Shown one piece after another: positions 43,606 through 51,836 of a stretch of 64,000 nt of DNA. Both the position numbers and the translations under genes were made by a program. Numbering within the stretch: the stretch's first letter is position 1; every line of letters starts with the position of its first letter. Under the pieces are notes generated by a model. That model did no database searches. It was given only the letters and a program-made list of their open reading frames with translations, and had not been told where the DNA came from. Origin of the DNA: Advenella sp048381675 (GTDB lineage Bacteria; Pseudomonadota; Gammaproteobacteria; Burkholderiales; Burkholderiaceae_B); NCBI RefSeq assembly GCF_048381675.1, contig NZ_JBLWIS010000006.1, forward strand, positions 1 through 64,000. The letters run 5' to 3'.

Positions 43606-43753
43606 ATAATTAATGAGTTTTATGCATTAACTGGTGAGATAAGATCGTTTGACCGTAAGCAGGACAGGAACATAGAATTGCCTGAATTCTTCCTTTTTTG
43701 TCTTTGCTGTATGAGCGGGGCAATTTGATTTTTAACTTGTTTGGCAGCTATTA

Positions 43754-45145
43754 ATGACTATTACTCAATTTATCTCTGCAGATGAAATCCGCTCCCGTTT
43801 TTCCAGGGCCATGTCCGACATGTATCGTGAAGAAGTGCCTCTGTATGGAACACTGCTGGACATTGTGAGCGAGGTTAATGCGCAGGTTTTGAAAAATAAT
43901 CCTCAATTGCGGGAAAGTCTTGCCGATACCAATGAACTGGCCCGACTGGATGTTGAGCGTCATGGGGCAATTCGTTTAGGAAAGCCCGAGGAATTGCATA
44001 CCATGCGCCGTGTGTTTCGTGTCATGGGCATGTATCCGGTGGGTTATTATGACCTATCGGTGGCCGGTGTGCCTGTACATGCAACGGCTTTCCGGCCTAT
44101 CGACGAGGCATCTCTTAAAATCAATCCTTTTCGCGTGTTTACTTCTTTGCTGCGTCTGGAGTTGATCGAAGACGCCTCGTTGCGATTGACGGCAACTGAG
44201 ATTCTTGCAAAAAGACAGATTTTTTCAGGTGAATTAATCCACCTGCTAGCGCAACATGAAGCTGGCAAGGGGTTCTCGGATGAAGAGGCAGAGCGGTTTG
44301 TATCAGAGGTCAAGGAAATTTTCCGCTGGCACCAGGAAGCGACCGTTTCAAAAGAAATGTATCGGCAATTGCATGATGCACATCGCCTGATTGCAGACGT
44401 CGTGTGTTTCAAAGGTCCACATATCAATCATTTGACGCCAAGAACATTGGATATTGATGCGGTCCAGGCGCAGATGCGTTTGCAGGGAATGGATCCGAAA
44501 GCCGTGATTGAGGGGCCACCCAAACGGCAGCATCCTATTTTGCTGCGTCAAACCAGTTTCAAGGCACTTGAGGAAAAGATCATGTTTGCAGGAGATCAGC
44601 AAGGCGGCACGCATACGGCCCGCTTTGGCGAGATCGAGCAGCGTGGTGTTGCCCTGACGCCTAAAGGTCGTGCTTTGTACGATAGTTTGCTGGAACAGGC
44701 ACGTAGCCATAATAATGAAGGCAGTGCAGGCTCAGCCTATGGTGATCGCCTGGCGGCCGTTTTTCAGTCATTCCCTGATGACCTTGAGCAGTTGCGTAAA
44801 GAACAGTTGGCTTTTTTCCGCTATGAAATGAAGGATGAGGACCTGTTCAGGCAATTGGCAGAGAATGGCGAGACAAGGTCACTGGATGCATTGCTGGCAG
44901 CGGGTGCGATTGTGGCCGAGCCAATCGTGTATGAAGATTTTCTGCCTGTGAGTGCGGCCGGTATTTTCCAGTCAAATCTTGGCGGTACCGAGCAGAAGCA
45001 TTATGCAGCGCATTCATCCAGGGCCCGGTTTGAGGAAGATCTTGGGGTTCCGGTGCAAGATGAAATGAAGCTGTATGAACAGGTCAGCCAGCAGTCTGTC
45101 ACACGGCTGTTCCAGATGCTGGAAGCGGCAACAGCCAACCCGTAG
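43754..45145 (+). CDS. hglS: 2-oxoadipate dioxygenase/decarboxylase, HglS-like (DUF1338)
   Basis: Non-haem iron enzyme of 463 residues. The Pseudomonas putida homologue turns 2-oxoadipate into D-2-hydroxyglutarate in D-lysine breakdown. Metal ligands line up: H70 in ERHGAIRLG with substrate-selecting R74, H226 in GPHINHLTPR, and E293 in ARFGEIEQRG (Glu294 in the reference, as I recall). The C-terminal part is YdcJ-like. No other lysine-catabolism gene is adjacent. It is convergent, by 5 bases, with a LysR gene that may not be its regulator. Confidence 0.88.
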   Translation: MTITQFISADEIRSRFSRAMSDMYREEVPLYGTLLDIVSEVNAQVLKNNPQLRESLADTNELARLDVERHGAIRLGKPEELHTMRRVFRVMGMYPVGYYDLSVAGVPVHATAFRPIDEASLKINPFRVFTSLLRLELIEDASLRLTATEILAKRQIFSGELIHLLAQHEAGKGFSDEEAERFVSEVKEIFRWHQEATVSKEMYRQLHDAHRLIADVVCFKGPHINHLTPRTLDIDAVQAQMRLQGMDPKAVIEGPPKRQHPILLRQTSFKALEEKIMFAGDQQGGTHTARFGEIEQRGVALTPKGRALYDSLLEQARSHNNEGSAGSAYGDRLAAVFQSFPDDLEQLRKEQLAFFRYEMKDEDLFRQLAENGETRSLDALLAAGAIVAEPIVYEDFLPVSAAGIFQSNLGGTEQKHYAAHSSRARFEEDLGVPVQDEMKLYEQVSQQSVTRLFQMLEAATANP

Positions 45146-45150
45146 GCGGA

Positions 45151-46056
45151 TCAATCCTGGAGGGCGGTGTAGCTGGCAGCCTGTTCCTGCAACCATGTCC
45201 TGAACAGTTCTAGCGGTTTGCCGTGACTGAATTCGGTGGGATAAACCAGGTAATAGGCGCCCGCTTCCTGGCTGGTCGAGGCGAAGGGGGCAATCAGGCC
45301 CGATTGTTCGAGCCTGTCTTCGATAAAAAAACGGGGAATAAGGGCAATGCCCATTCCTGCCGCGGCACCGCTGATGAGCATGGTATGCAGTTCATAGCGA
45401 ACGCCTTCCCTGGATTTCGGAGTATCAATGCCATGTGAGTTGAACCAGTGGTGCCAGCCATTCGGGCGGGTAGTGGAGTGCAGAAGCGGATATTGCAACA
45501 GGTCTTTTGCGTGCTTGACGGGTTCTTTCAGCAGTTTGGGTGAGCACACGGGAATGACTTCCTCTCCAAACAGATAGTCTGCCGAGGTGCCCGGCCAAGT
45601 AGGTGTGCCATAGTGGATGGCAGCTTCAAAGTGGGTTTGGCTGAAATTGAAGGCTTCGGTGCGAACACCCATATTGATAAAAATGTCGGGATGGCGTTGA
45701 TGGAATTCGGGCAGGCGGGGAATCAGCCAGTGTGAGGCAAAGGTGGGCAGAACCGCCAGTTCAAGATGGCCGCCCCGGGAGCCAAAGGCAATTAGGTTAA
45801 GCGTGTTACGATCCAGGTCTTCCATGGGTTGGCGGATCTGGCTGGCATACAGTGAGCCTGCGCGGGTAAGCAGAACTCTTTGTTTCATGCGTACAAACAG
45901 CCGTACGCCCAATGTGGATTCTAGCGTTGCAATTTGCCGCGAGATGGCGCTTTCTGTCAAAGACAGTTCTTTGGCTGCCAATGAAAAATTTTCATGCCGG
46001 GCCGCCGCCTCAAAGGCGGAAAGGGCGGACATACTGGGTATTTTGAATTTTCTCAT
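45151..46056 (-). CDS. LysR family regulator, GcvA-like
   Basis: Regulator of about 301 residues. The HTH (about 8-67) holds LSAFEAAARHENFSLAAKELSLTESAIS, typical of the GcvA subgroup. The effector domain starts near residue 92 (GHLELAVLPTFASHWLIPRLP). ATG at 46056 was taken; an ATG at 46032 is also possible, while 46134 adds residues unlike the family and has a ribosome-binding site too close to the start. Targets are unknown. It follows a P-loop ATPase gene on the same strand. Confidence 0.85.
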   Translation of the reverse strand: MRKFKIPSMSALSAFEAAARHENFSLAAKELSLTESAISRQIATLESTLGVRLFVRMKQRVLLTRAGSLYASQIRQPMEDLDRNTLNLIAFGSRGGHLELAVLPTFASHWLIPRLPEFHQRHPDIFINMGVRTEAFNFSQTHFEAAIHYGTPTWPGTSADYLFGEEVIPVCSPKLLKEPVKHAKDLLQYPLLHSTTRPNGWHHWFNSHGIDTPKSREGVRYELHTMLISGAAAGMGIALIPRFFIEDRLEQSGLIAPFASTSQEAGAYYLVYPTEFSHGKPLELFRTWLQEQAASYTALQD

Positions 46057-46178
46057 GAGCGTGTGCGATGTAGCTAGGGCAATAGCGTCCAATCTCACTC
46101 CTGAAGTGATAAGTAACGCTTGTTCAAGTTTCATGTCCTTGAACGCGTGTTACCCGACAGAATCAGGAGTAATGAAAA

Positions 46179-46778
46179 TCAAGCGTGGTTGGGGGTTGTA
46201 ATTGCCAACAAGTCCTGCAAAGCCTCTAGCAAGGCTTCTCTTGAAGTACTGGCATCCAGTACGGGAATTTTTCCCTGTTCAACGGCTGCCGGCTTTTTCA
46301 GGCTATTAATATAGTCATCCCAGTTGGCAAGCTTCCATTGGTCCCGGGGGTCTCCACGGTGGATAATACGCGCTTTGCGAACCGGATGGGGCAAGTCTAG
46401 CCAGACATGGTATAAGCGCGTGTTTTCCGGCAGACCCAGGGCTTGTGCTGAAAATAGCGCCCCGGTTGCCAGTTCACGGCTCCAGGGGCCCGGGAATACC
46501 ACATTCAGGCCCAGTGCCAATTGCTCTTTGCCAATCAGCAGGGTGCTTTTGTATTGTAAGTCACGTATTGTTTCCTTGAAAAAAGGACTGTCCCGGTCAT
46601 TCGGGTCTTGGCCACAAGCCTCTAGAAAAGGGCCGGTCCAGTATTCACCAACGGTATCTTTGTCCAGTACACACCAGGTGTGTTGCTGTTCCAGTTGTTG
46701 TTGAATAAACAGTGTGGTCAGGGCAGATTTGCCGGTGCCGGCATGACCCAGAATGAAAAGTGCGCAAGGGGCAGGCAT
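46179..46778 (-). CDS. P-loop ATPase/kinase-like protein
   Basis: Protein of 199 residues with Walker A GHAGTGKSA (about 11-19) near the N-terminus and an acidic residue in CVLDKDTVGEYW (about 36-47). VWLDLPHPVRKARIIHRGDPRD (about 125-146) resembles the LID of small-molecule kinases such as chloramphenicol phosphotransferase or gluconate kinase. A phosphotransferase activity is likely; the substrate is unknown. It precedes the LysR gene by about 120 bases on the same strand. Confidence 0.75.
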   Translation of the reverse strand: MPAPCALFILGHAGTGKSALTTLFIQQQLEQQHTWCVLDKDTVGEYWTGPFLEACGQDPNDRDSPFFKETIRDLQYKSTLLIGKEQLALGLNVVFPGPWSRELATGALFSAQALGLPENTRLYHVWLDLPHPVRKARIIHRGDPRDQWKLANWDDYINSLKKPAAVEQGKIPVLDASTSREALLEALQDLLAITTPNHA

Positions 46779-46902
46779 GAGTGTCCTTAAAGCAAGACGG
46801 TTTGCAGGTTAAAAAATCCGGTGAATTGCGCCGGATAACGTGAAATGACCATTATAAGTCTTGCGGCTTTGTTTGCCGATGAATTTACCGATGCGGGTAA
46901 GC

Positions 46903-48207
46903 TTAGCCGGCCTGTGTCATGATGGCGGAACCGCATTCGGGTAAAATTCGCAAGGGTAGTTGCTGCTTGTCCAGCCAGGCTTGCAGGCTTGCAGCAGCAG
47001 GCGTTGCTTGCTGTTCAGGTCGAACGGGGTGAGCATAATCTGCCCACATCAACATGGTAAGTGCCTGTAGCAGCAGGCCAGGCTCTTTTTTGAAAGGCAA
47101 AATCTGGCGCAGGTCATGAAAAGATTGCGGCCCTTTTTTCAGGGTGGCCAGTAAGGGTGAGAATATTTCAGCAGGACCGGGAATGCTGCCAATCGATGTT
47201 TTGAATTCAAGGGGGCCCGGCGCGGGCATTTTGGGAAGCGCCTTGAAAACGGTTTTGTCCATCAGACCGAGATGATTGGCGGCATCCAGTGTTTGCGGGC
47301 TTGATTGAAAAACATCCAGTCGCTGGTGCTGGTTGCGTGCCATGTCCTTGACAGTTTCCCGCAGGGCATGGCCAGGCAGGTTTTTCAGGATCGGCTGTAA
47401 ATTGCCCGGAATGGACAGGGTATCCAGATTTTCAAAGCCATTGGCACTGCCAATGAAGCTGACGCCGGTTTGGCTGACAATACGATGTACGTCGGCCGAA
47501 TGCTGGGGATTCCAGTGCTCGGTCAGGAATTCATGTGCCAGATAGGCGGGTAATTCTTTTTCAAGTTCAAGCAGCTCTTTTTGAATTTCCGGGTTGTCCA
47601 CGAACAGGCCTGCCCCCTTGTTGGCCAATGTGCGCAGTAGCGTCATGCCGTTATTGATGCCTTGTATGGAACCGCCTTTCGTGATTTTTGCGGCCTCATA
47701 AAGTACTTTTTGCATGGCCGTCAGGCGTGCGGCACCGGGGTAACACATATAGTGCAAATACACCAGGCCTTGTGGTATAAGCGATTGGTGAATCAGTTGC
47801 AGAATGCCGGCCTGAGCCTTGGGCGGCAACCATGACCAGGTACCGTGGCTGACGATAAAGTCAAATTTTTCGGTGTTTTTTTCAGCAAATTCATCGAACC
47901 CGGCTTCAATAAAACGGATGTTTTCAATCTTCAGGGCTTTTGCCACTGCCTGTGCGCCAGCAATATGCGTTTTATTGAAATCAACCCCCACAAATTGTCC
48001 GACCGGGTTGCTGGCAGCGGCAACCAGCAGGTTGATGCCAGGGCCGCAGCCTAATTCGCAATAGCGGTAAGCTTTGTCAATATCCGGCACGGAGCAGCCT
48101 AGTGTTTTGATGGTTTGGCATAGCCACACCGGCTGCATTTCCTTGTGAAAATGAAGTGGGTAGGAAACGTCAATTATATAACCGTCACGATGTTGCGTCA
48201 TTGGCAT
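46903..48207 (-). CDS. SAM methyltransferase with C-terminal regulatory domain (protein lysine methyltransferase-like)
   Basis: Protein of about 434 residues. The methyltransferase fold (about 1-220) has motif I YCELGCGPGINLLVAA (about 48-63), VGVDFNKTHIAGAQ and FIVSHGTWSWLPP. A helical middle domain (about 225-320) and a winged-helix-like C-terminal region (about 345-425) match the MethyTransf_Reg arrangement seen in rickettsial outer-membrane protein lysine methyltransferases. The start codon is uncertain: 48207 (MPMTQH) or 48201. It lies downstream of the TonB-dependent receptor gene but behind a terminator. Confidence 0.78.
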   Translation of the reverse strand: MPMTQHRDGYIIDVSYPLHFHKEMQPVWLCQTIKTLGCSVPDIDKAYRYCELGCGPGINLLVAAASNPVGQFVGVDFNKTHIAGAQAVAKALKIENIRFIEAGFDEFAEKNTEKFDFIVSHGTWSWLPPKAQAGILQLIHQSLIPQGLVYLHYMCYPGAARLTAMQKVLYEAAKITKGGSIQGINNGMTLLRTLANKGAGLFVDNPEIQKELLELEKELPAYLAHEFLTEHWNPQHSADVHRIVSQTGVSFIGSANGFENLDTLSIPGNLQPILKNLPGHALRETVKDMARNQHQRLDVFQSSPQTLDAANHLGLMDKTVFKALPKMPAPGPLEFKTSIGSIPGPAEIFSPLLATLKKGPQSFHDLRQILPFKKEPGLLLQALTMLMWADYAHPVRPEQQATPAAASLQAWLDKQQLPLRILPECGSAIMTQAG

Positions 48208-48253
48208 CTTGCTGGGTCCGGGGGAGTTCGAAATTATATCTCTAAAAACAATA

Positions 48254-48283
48254 GGGAATTTCGGTATCATGCCCGAAATTCCC
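48254..48283 (-). terminator. Terminator of the siderophore receptor gene
   Basis: Eleven-base perfect arms gggaatttcgg (48254-48264) and ccgaaattccc (48273-48283) with an 8-base loop. On the minus strand TATTGTTTTTAG follows, 23 bases past the receptor stop codon. Confidence 0.75.
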
Positions 48284-48305
48284 TTTCGCAAAGGTGACTT
48301 TAGCC

Positions 48306-50375
48306 TTAGAAGCGGGCTGTCAATCCCATATAGTAGGTCCGGCCATTGCCGTCACCATAATCATCATCGGTTCTGGCGATATTATTGGTCAGGTTCTGGA
48401 TGCCGGCACGCAAAGACAGGTTTTTGTTAACGGCATAGGTAGCGCCGATATCAAGCGTGGTGTTGGCATAGGCAAAATGATTGGCAGCGGTCGAGTCTGC
48501 TGGCGGTGTATAGAGCTGCTTGCCAATATACTGGACAGAGGCATAGGTGGACAGTTTTTCTGTAGCCTGCCAGTCAAGCAAGGCGTTTGCTGTCCATTTC
48601 GGGGTCATGTTCAGCCAGCTGCCGGTGGTTTTGTTTTTTGACTTGATCATGTAGGTGGCATTGCCGCTAAATCTTAAGTCATCCATAATGGGCAGGCCAA
48701 ATGAAGCTTCCAGGCCCGCGGTTTCACCTTCTTCAATATTGAATTGCTGGGTGTACCATGTGCCGTTGATTTCGCCCAGAACGCCATTTTGGATCATATC
48801 CTTGATTTTGCTGTGGAAGTAGGTCAGGTCAAACGAGTAACCGGCCTGGTCAAAAGCCACGCCCAGCTCATAGTTTGTACTGACTTCGGGCTTCAGGTTG
48901 GGATTACCAATCATGTAGCATTGACCACCGGTATAGCCCAAGGGACGCAGTGAAGAACAACCCATTCCCATGGAAGAGGTGCCCGAGGTCAGTGAACGCT
49001 CTTTCAGGTTGGGGGCGCGAAAGCCTTTTGAGACACCGCCCTTGATGGTCCAGGCTTCGGTAGGATGATAAACCAGATATCCACGTGGGCTGACATGCAG
49101 GTCAAATTCGTCTGATTTGTCGCCACGGACGCCCAGGGTCAGGATCAGGTCGTCCCGCAGGAAAATCTGGTCTTCAACAAAAAGCGACCATGCCCAGCCC
49201 TTGGGGTTTTTCTCGGCAGTGACGGTGTCTCCATCCGGCAGCAGTACGCTTAGGATATTGCCGATGTTGCTGGGGTTTTCAACTTGCTCCCGTTTGTATT
49301 GGGCCCCCACCGTCAGCCAGTGTTCTACGCCAGCAGTACTAAAGGGCATGTCAACCTTGAAGTCCACAACGTGTTCTTTGGACTTCGCACCCAATTGGTC
49401 TCCGTCACCTTTGTTTTTATAGCTGTTGGAGTACAGATCCAGTTTGGTGCGGACTTCACCGAAACGGCCTTCATGTCCGATACCAAAATAAGTGTGACGC
49501 ATGTCAGAGCCAAAGATTTCATCGGTCACGTCATTACCGGCTTCGCGCTGGGCTTCGCGCAGGGCCAGGTTGGGTAACTCTTCCGCCCTGTTGCGTCCAA
49601 ATGAGCCGTCCAGATAGAAGCTGTGGTTTTCGTTCAGTTGCCAGTTGAGTTTGGCATTCATATTCTGGTTGGCAGAGCCACTGGAACCGCGCGAGCCTGT
49701 ATCGGGCTCGCGATTGGTATAACTACCACCCAGCCGGATGCCCAGGCTTTCCGTAAGGGGGCCGCTTATATTGAAGCTGTGTGAGTGAGTATCGCCGGAA
49801 GTGCCGGAGTCGGGGATGCTCAGGTTATTGGTTAGCGAACCGCTCCAGACGTTGTCGATTTTGCGGGTAATAATGTTAATGACGCCGCCCATGGCTTCAG
49901 AGCCGTACAGGGTGGACATGGCGCCGCGCACGACTTCGATTCTGTCAATGGCATCGGGCGACAGCCAGTCAAGGTCCTGGGGAATGGTGTCAGGGCGGTG
50001 TCCAAGCAGGTTGGAGCCGCCAATGCGCTTGCCATCAACCAGAATCAGGGTGTATTTGTCGGGCATGCCACGGAAGGCGATTTTTGATCCGGCTCCGGCA
50101 GGTGCAAAGCCACCGGTAACACCTGGAATGGTGCCTAGCACTTCTGCAATGCTGGCGTTGGGTTTGCGATCCAGTTCTTTACGTGTAATGACACTGACGC
50201 TGGCAGGTGCATCACGGATTTCACTTTCAACACTGCTGGCTGAGGCGAAGATGGTTTCGAGTTCAACCGCAGCATCATCATCTGCAATGGTATTGTCCTG
50301 TGCGTAAGCGGAAGTGGCAGCCATTGCCAACAAAATTGCACTGGCCAAACGGTTCAGTTTGAAAGAAGGGGACAT
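48306..50375 (-). CDS. TonB-dependent catecholate-siderophore receptor (FepA/CirA/IrgA-like)
   Basis: Outer-membrane receptor of 689 residues with a signal peptide ending SAYAQ (about residue 26). The plug has DAPASVSVITRKEL, GHRPDTIPQDLDWLSPDAI and GAMSTLYGSEAMGGVINIITRK, closest to FepA/CirA/IrgA-type catecholate receptors. A Cys-containing barrel loop (GMGCSSLRPLGYTGGQCYMIG, about 480-500) also fits that group. ATG at 50375 has GGAG upstream. A Fur box lies about 220 bases before the start, so iron repression is expected. The ligand (enterobactin-like or breakdown product) is inferred. Confidence 0.88.
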   Translation of the reverse strand: MSPSFKLNRLASAILLAMAATSAYAQDNTIADDDAAVELETIFASASSVESEIRDAPASVSVITRKELDRKPNASIAEVLGTIPGVTGGFAPAGAGSKIAFRGMPDKYTLILVDGKRIGGSNLLGHRPDTIPQDLDWLSPDAIDRIEVVRGAMSTLYGSEAMGGVINIITRKIDNVWSGSLTNNLSIPDSGTSGDTHSHSFNISGPLTESLGIRLGGSYTNREPDTGSRGSSGSANQNMNAKLNWQLNENHSFYLDGSFGRNRAEELPNLALREAQREAGNDVTDEIFGSDMRHTYFGIGHEGRFGEVRTKLDLYSNSYKNKGDGDQLGAKSKEHVVDFKVDMPFSTAGVEHWLTVGAQYKREQVENPSNIGNILSVLLPDGDTVTAEKNPKGWAWSLFVEDQIFLRDDLILTLGVRGDKSDEFDLHVSPRGYLVYHPTEAWTIKGGVSKGFRAPNLKERSLTSGTSSMGMGCSSLRPLGYTGGQCYMIGNPNLKPEVSTNYELGVAFDQAGYSFDLTYFHSKIKDMIQNGVLGEINGTWYTQQFNIEEGETAGLEASFGLPIMDDLRFSGNATYMIKSKNKTTGSWLNMTPKWTANALLDWQATEKLSTYASVQYIGKQLYTPPADSTAANHFAYANTTLDIGATYAVNKNLSLRAGIQNLTNNIARTDDDYGDGNGRTYYMGLTARF

Positions 50376-50405
50376 CCTGGGGGGCTCCAAAATATACAAG
50401 AAATA

Positions 50406-50552
50406 TTAAATAAGGTTAATCACGGATCGTGACGGCTGGCAGAGAGGCAATCCAAGCGGGCTGATTATTTTCAATTTTGTTGATGAGGCGGTCTGTGACG
50501 AAGCTGAAGCTTTTGCCTGATAGATGCCGGATTGGGTTATTGTCCTGCTCAT
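50406..50552 (-). CDS. Possible 48-residue leader ORF before the receptor
   Basis: Frame starting MSRTITQSGIYQAKAS and ending CQPSRSVINLI, lying between the Fur box and the receptor gene. It is hydrophilic and Ser-rich, with no recognised family. It was compared mentally with the small HemP proteins often found here and does not match. It could be an untranslated leader. Confidence 0.25.
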   Translation of the reverse strand: MSRTITQSGIYQAKASASSQTASSTKLKIISPLGLPLCQPSRSVINLI

Positions 50553-50591
50553 GTCATGAATAATAGGTACAAAGCTAATTTTATTAATACT

Positions 50592-50610
50592 GATATTGAT
50601 AATGATTATC
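50592..50610. promoter_or_regulatory. Fur box
   Basis: The 19-base sequence gatattgataatgattatc matches the consensus GATAATGATAATCATTATC at 17 of 19 positions by direct comparison. It lies in the gap upstream of the siderophore receptor and would let Fur-Fe2+ repress it. The divergent lipoprotein gene at 50803 could also be affected. Confidence 0.8.
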
Positions 50611-50802
50611 ATTAAATATATAACATGAGAATCAAAATCCTGTAAAGAGTTATGTGGCAACAGGACCTTGTTTTGTTGTTTTTCATCAAGATGGGCTGGC
50701 CAAGTCGTGCGGGTGAATTTTGTCTGTCCTGAATAGAAAGATCGTATTATTTAATCAGTTTTGCTACACTAAACGGCAGTCTAACCAGTAGAAAGGCATT
50801 TC

Positions 50803-51093
50803 ATGAAACTAGCGTTGTTGCTAACGGTTCCCGTTTTTTTTATTGTGGCCGGCTGTGCCAATCCGGTTAAAATCGTGACCCCGCTTACCGAGGCCGAAAA
50901 ACAAACCTTGACGTGCAAGGAAATTGGCAGGGAGTCCGACCGATTGAATATTTTGTTGAGTCAGTTGCGTCATGGCAATGAGCCACTGTTTGGCAATGAT
51001 CCCGCCCGTGTGCAAGAGGGAGAGCAGGCTGCGCAATTGCGGTTGAACCAGATTCGTGAGTTAAGTGTCCAAAAATTGTGTGTTTTTGGTTAA
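50803..51093 (+). CDS. Small predicted lipoprotein, 96 residues
   Basis: Signal peptide with lipobox VAGC (cysteine near residue 18), followed by a hydrophilic domain. Two cysteines remain in the mature part (TLTCKEIGRE and QKLCVFG), spaced for one disulfide. A helical middle (ESDRLNILLSQLRHGNEPLF) is predicted. GAAAGG lies upstream of the ATG. No family is recognised. A second small lipoprotein gene follows 51 bases later on the same strand, so they may be co-transcribed. Confidence 0.7.
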   Translation: MKLALLLTVPVFFIVAGCANPVKIVTPLTEAEKQTLTCKEIGRESDRLNILLSQLRHGNEPLFGNDPARVQEGEQAAQLRLNQIRELSVQKLCVFG

Positions 51094-51144
51094 ATATAAT
51101 TAAGTCCGGATTGAGAAATCCATATGCCTTTTAAGAGTAAGTGA

Positions 51145-51360
51145 ATGAAAAAATTAATGATTCTTCCATGTTTGCTGTTGGCCGCTTGTGCCAATGGTCC
51201 GGTTGATGATAGTAAGGCCGCCGAATGCGCCCAGGTGCAGTCCCGGATTATCCAGCAGCCTGGCATTCCTGGTACCACTAACTTTCTGTCGCGTGCCAAT
51301 GCTGAAGTTCGTGCGGATTCCGAGCGTGAGCGGGCCCGTCGTATGGGTTGTCTTAAGTAA
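51145..51360 (+). CDS. Small predicted lipoprotein, 71 residues
   Basis: Signal peptide MKKLMILPCLLLAAC with lipobox LAAC at residue 15. The short mature part is rich in Arg and Ala (NAEVRADSERERARRMGC) with cysteines in AECAQVQ and near the C-terminus, again one possible disulfide. It resembles its upstream neighbour in plan but not in sequence. Terminator follows 16 bases after the stop. Function unknown. Confidence 0.65.
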   Translation: MKKLMILPCLLLAACANGPVDDSKAAECAQVQSRIIQQPGIPGTTNFLSRANAEVRADSERERARRMGCLK

Positions 51361-51376
51361 AACGGCTTTAAAAACC

Positions 51377-51402
51377 AATCACTCTACGGAGTGATTTTTT
51401 TT
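51377..51402 (+). terminator. Intrinsic terminator of the lipoprotein pair
   Basis: Arms aatcactc (51377-51384) and gagtgatt (51389-51396) with a tacg tetraloop are followed by a T-run. The last codons of the convergent rnhA gene lie inside it. Confidence 0.8.
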
Positions 51403-51836
51403 GCCATCAGAACCCCTTCATTGGCTAATTGGTCGGCGCGTTCATTCCCGGGATCACCGGCGTGTCCCTTGACCCATTTCCATGTAATGTCATGTTTCGC
51501 CACCTGTTCATTCAGTTCCAGCCATAAATCCACATTCTTGACCGGTTTCTTGTCGGCGGTTTTCCAGTTGCGCCTGATCCAGCCGTCCATCCATTCGGTA
51601 ATGCCTTTTTGGACATATTGCGAATCAATGTGCAGCAGCACTTTACAGGGGCGTTTCAGGGCTTTAAGGGCCTGGATGACGGCGGTCATTTCCATCCGGT
51701 TATTGGTGGTTTCGGTTTCTCCACCGCAAAGCGTTTTTTCATGGGGGCCTTGCCTTAGCAGAACGCCCCACCCACCCACGCCGGGATTGCCCTTGCAGGC
51801 TCCGTCAGTCCATATTTCTACTGTTTTTTTATCCAT
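51384..51836 (-). CDS. rnhA: Ribonuclease HI
   Basis: Cleaves RNA in RNA-DNA hybrids. The product is 150 residues. Catalytic acids are D11 (IWTDGACKGNPG), E49 (NNRMEMTAV), D71 (LHIDSQYVQKGI) and the Asp of GNERADQLA, with the loop histidine in VKGHAGDPG. ATG at 51836 is chosen; the in-frame TTG at 51842 is unlikely. The start overlaps the end of the methyltransferase gene by 8 bases, so the pair is coupled. Confidence 0.96.
   Translation of the reverse strand: MDKKTVEIWTDGACKGNPGVGGWGVLLRQGPHEKTLCGGETETTNNRMEMTAVIQALKALKRPCKVLLHIDSQYVQKGITEWMDGWIRRNWKTADKKPVKNVDLWLELNEQVAKHDITWKWVKGHAGDPGNERADQLANEGVLMAKKITP

Noticed and set aside
50406..50552. HemP-like hemin uptake peptide
   Set aside because: Position suits HemP, but the expected C-terminal motif ending in a basic KLILTK-type sequence is absent. 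It is kept only as a doubtful leader ORF.
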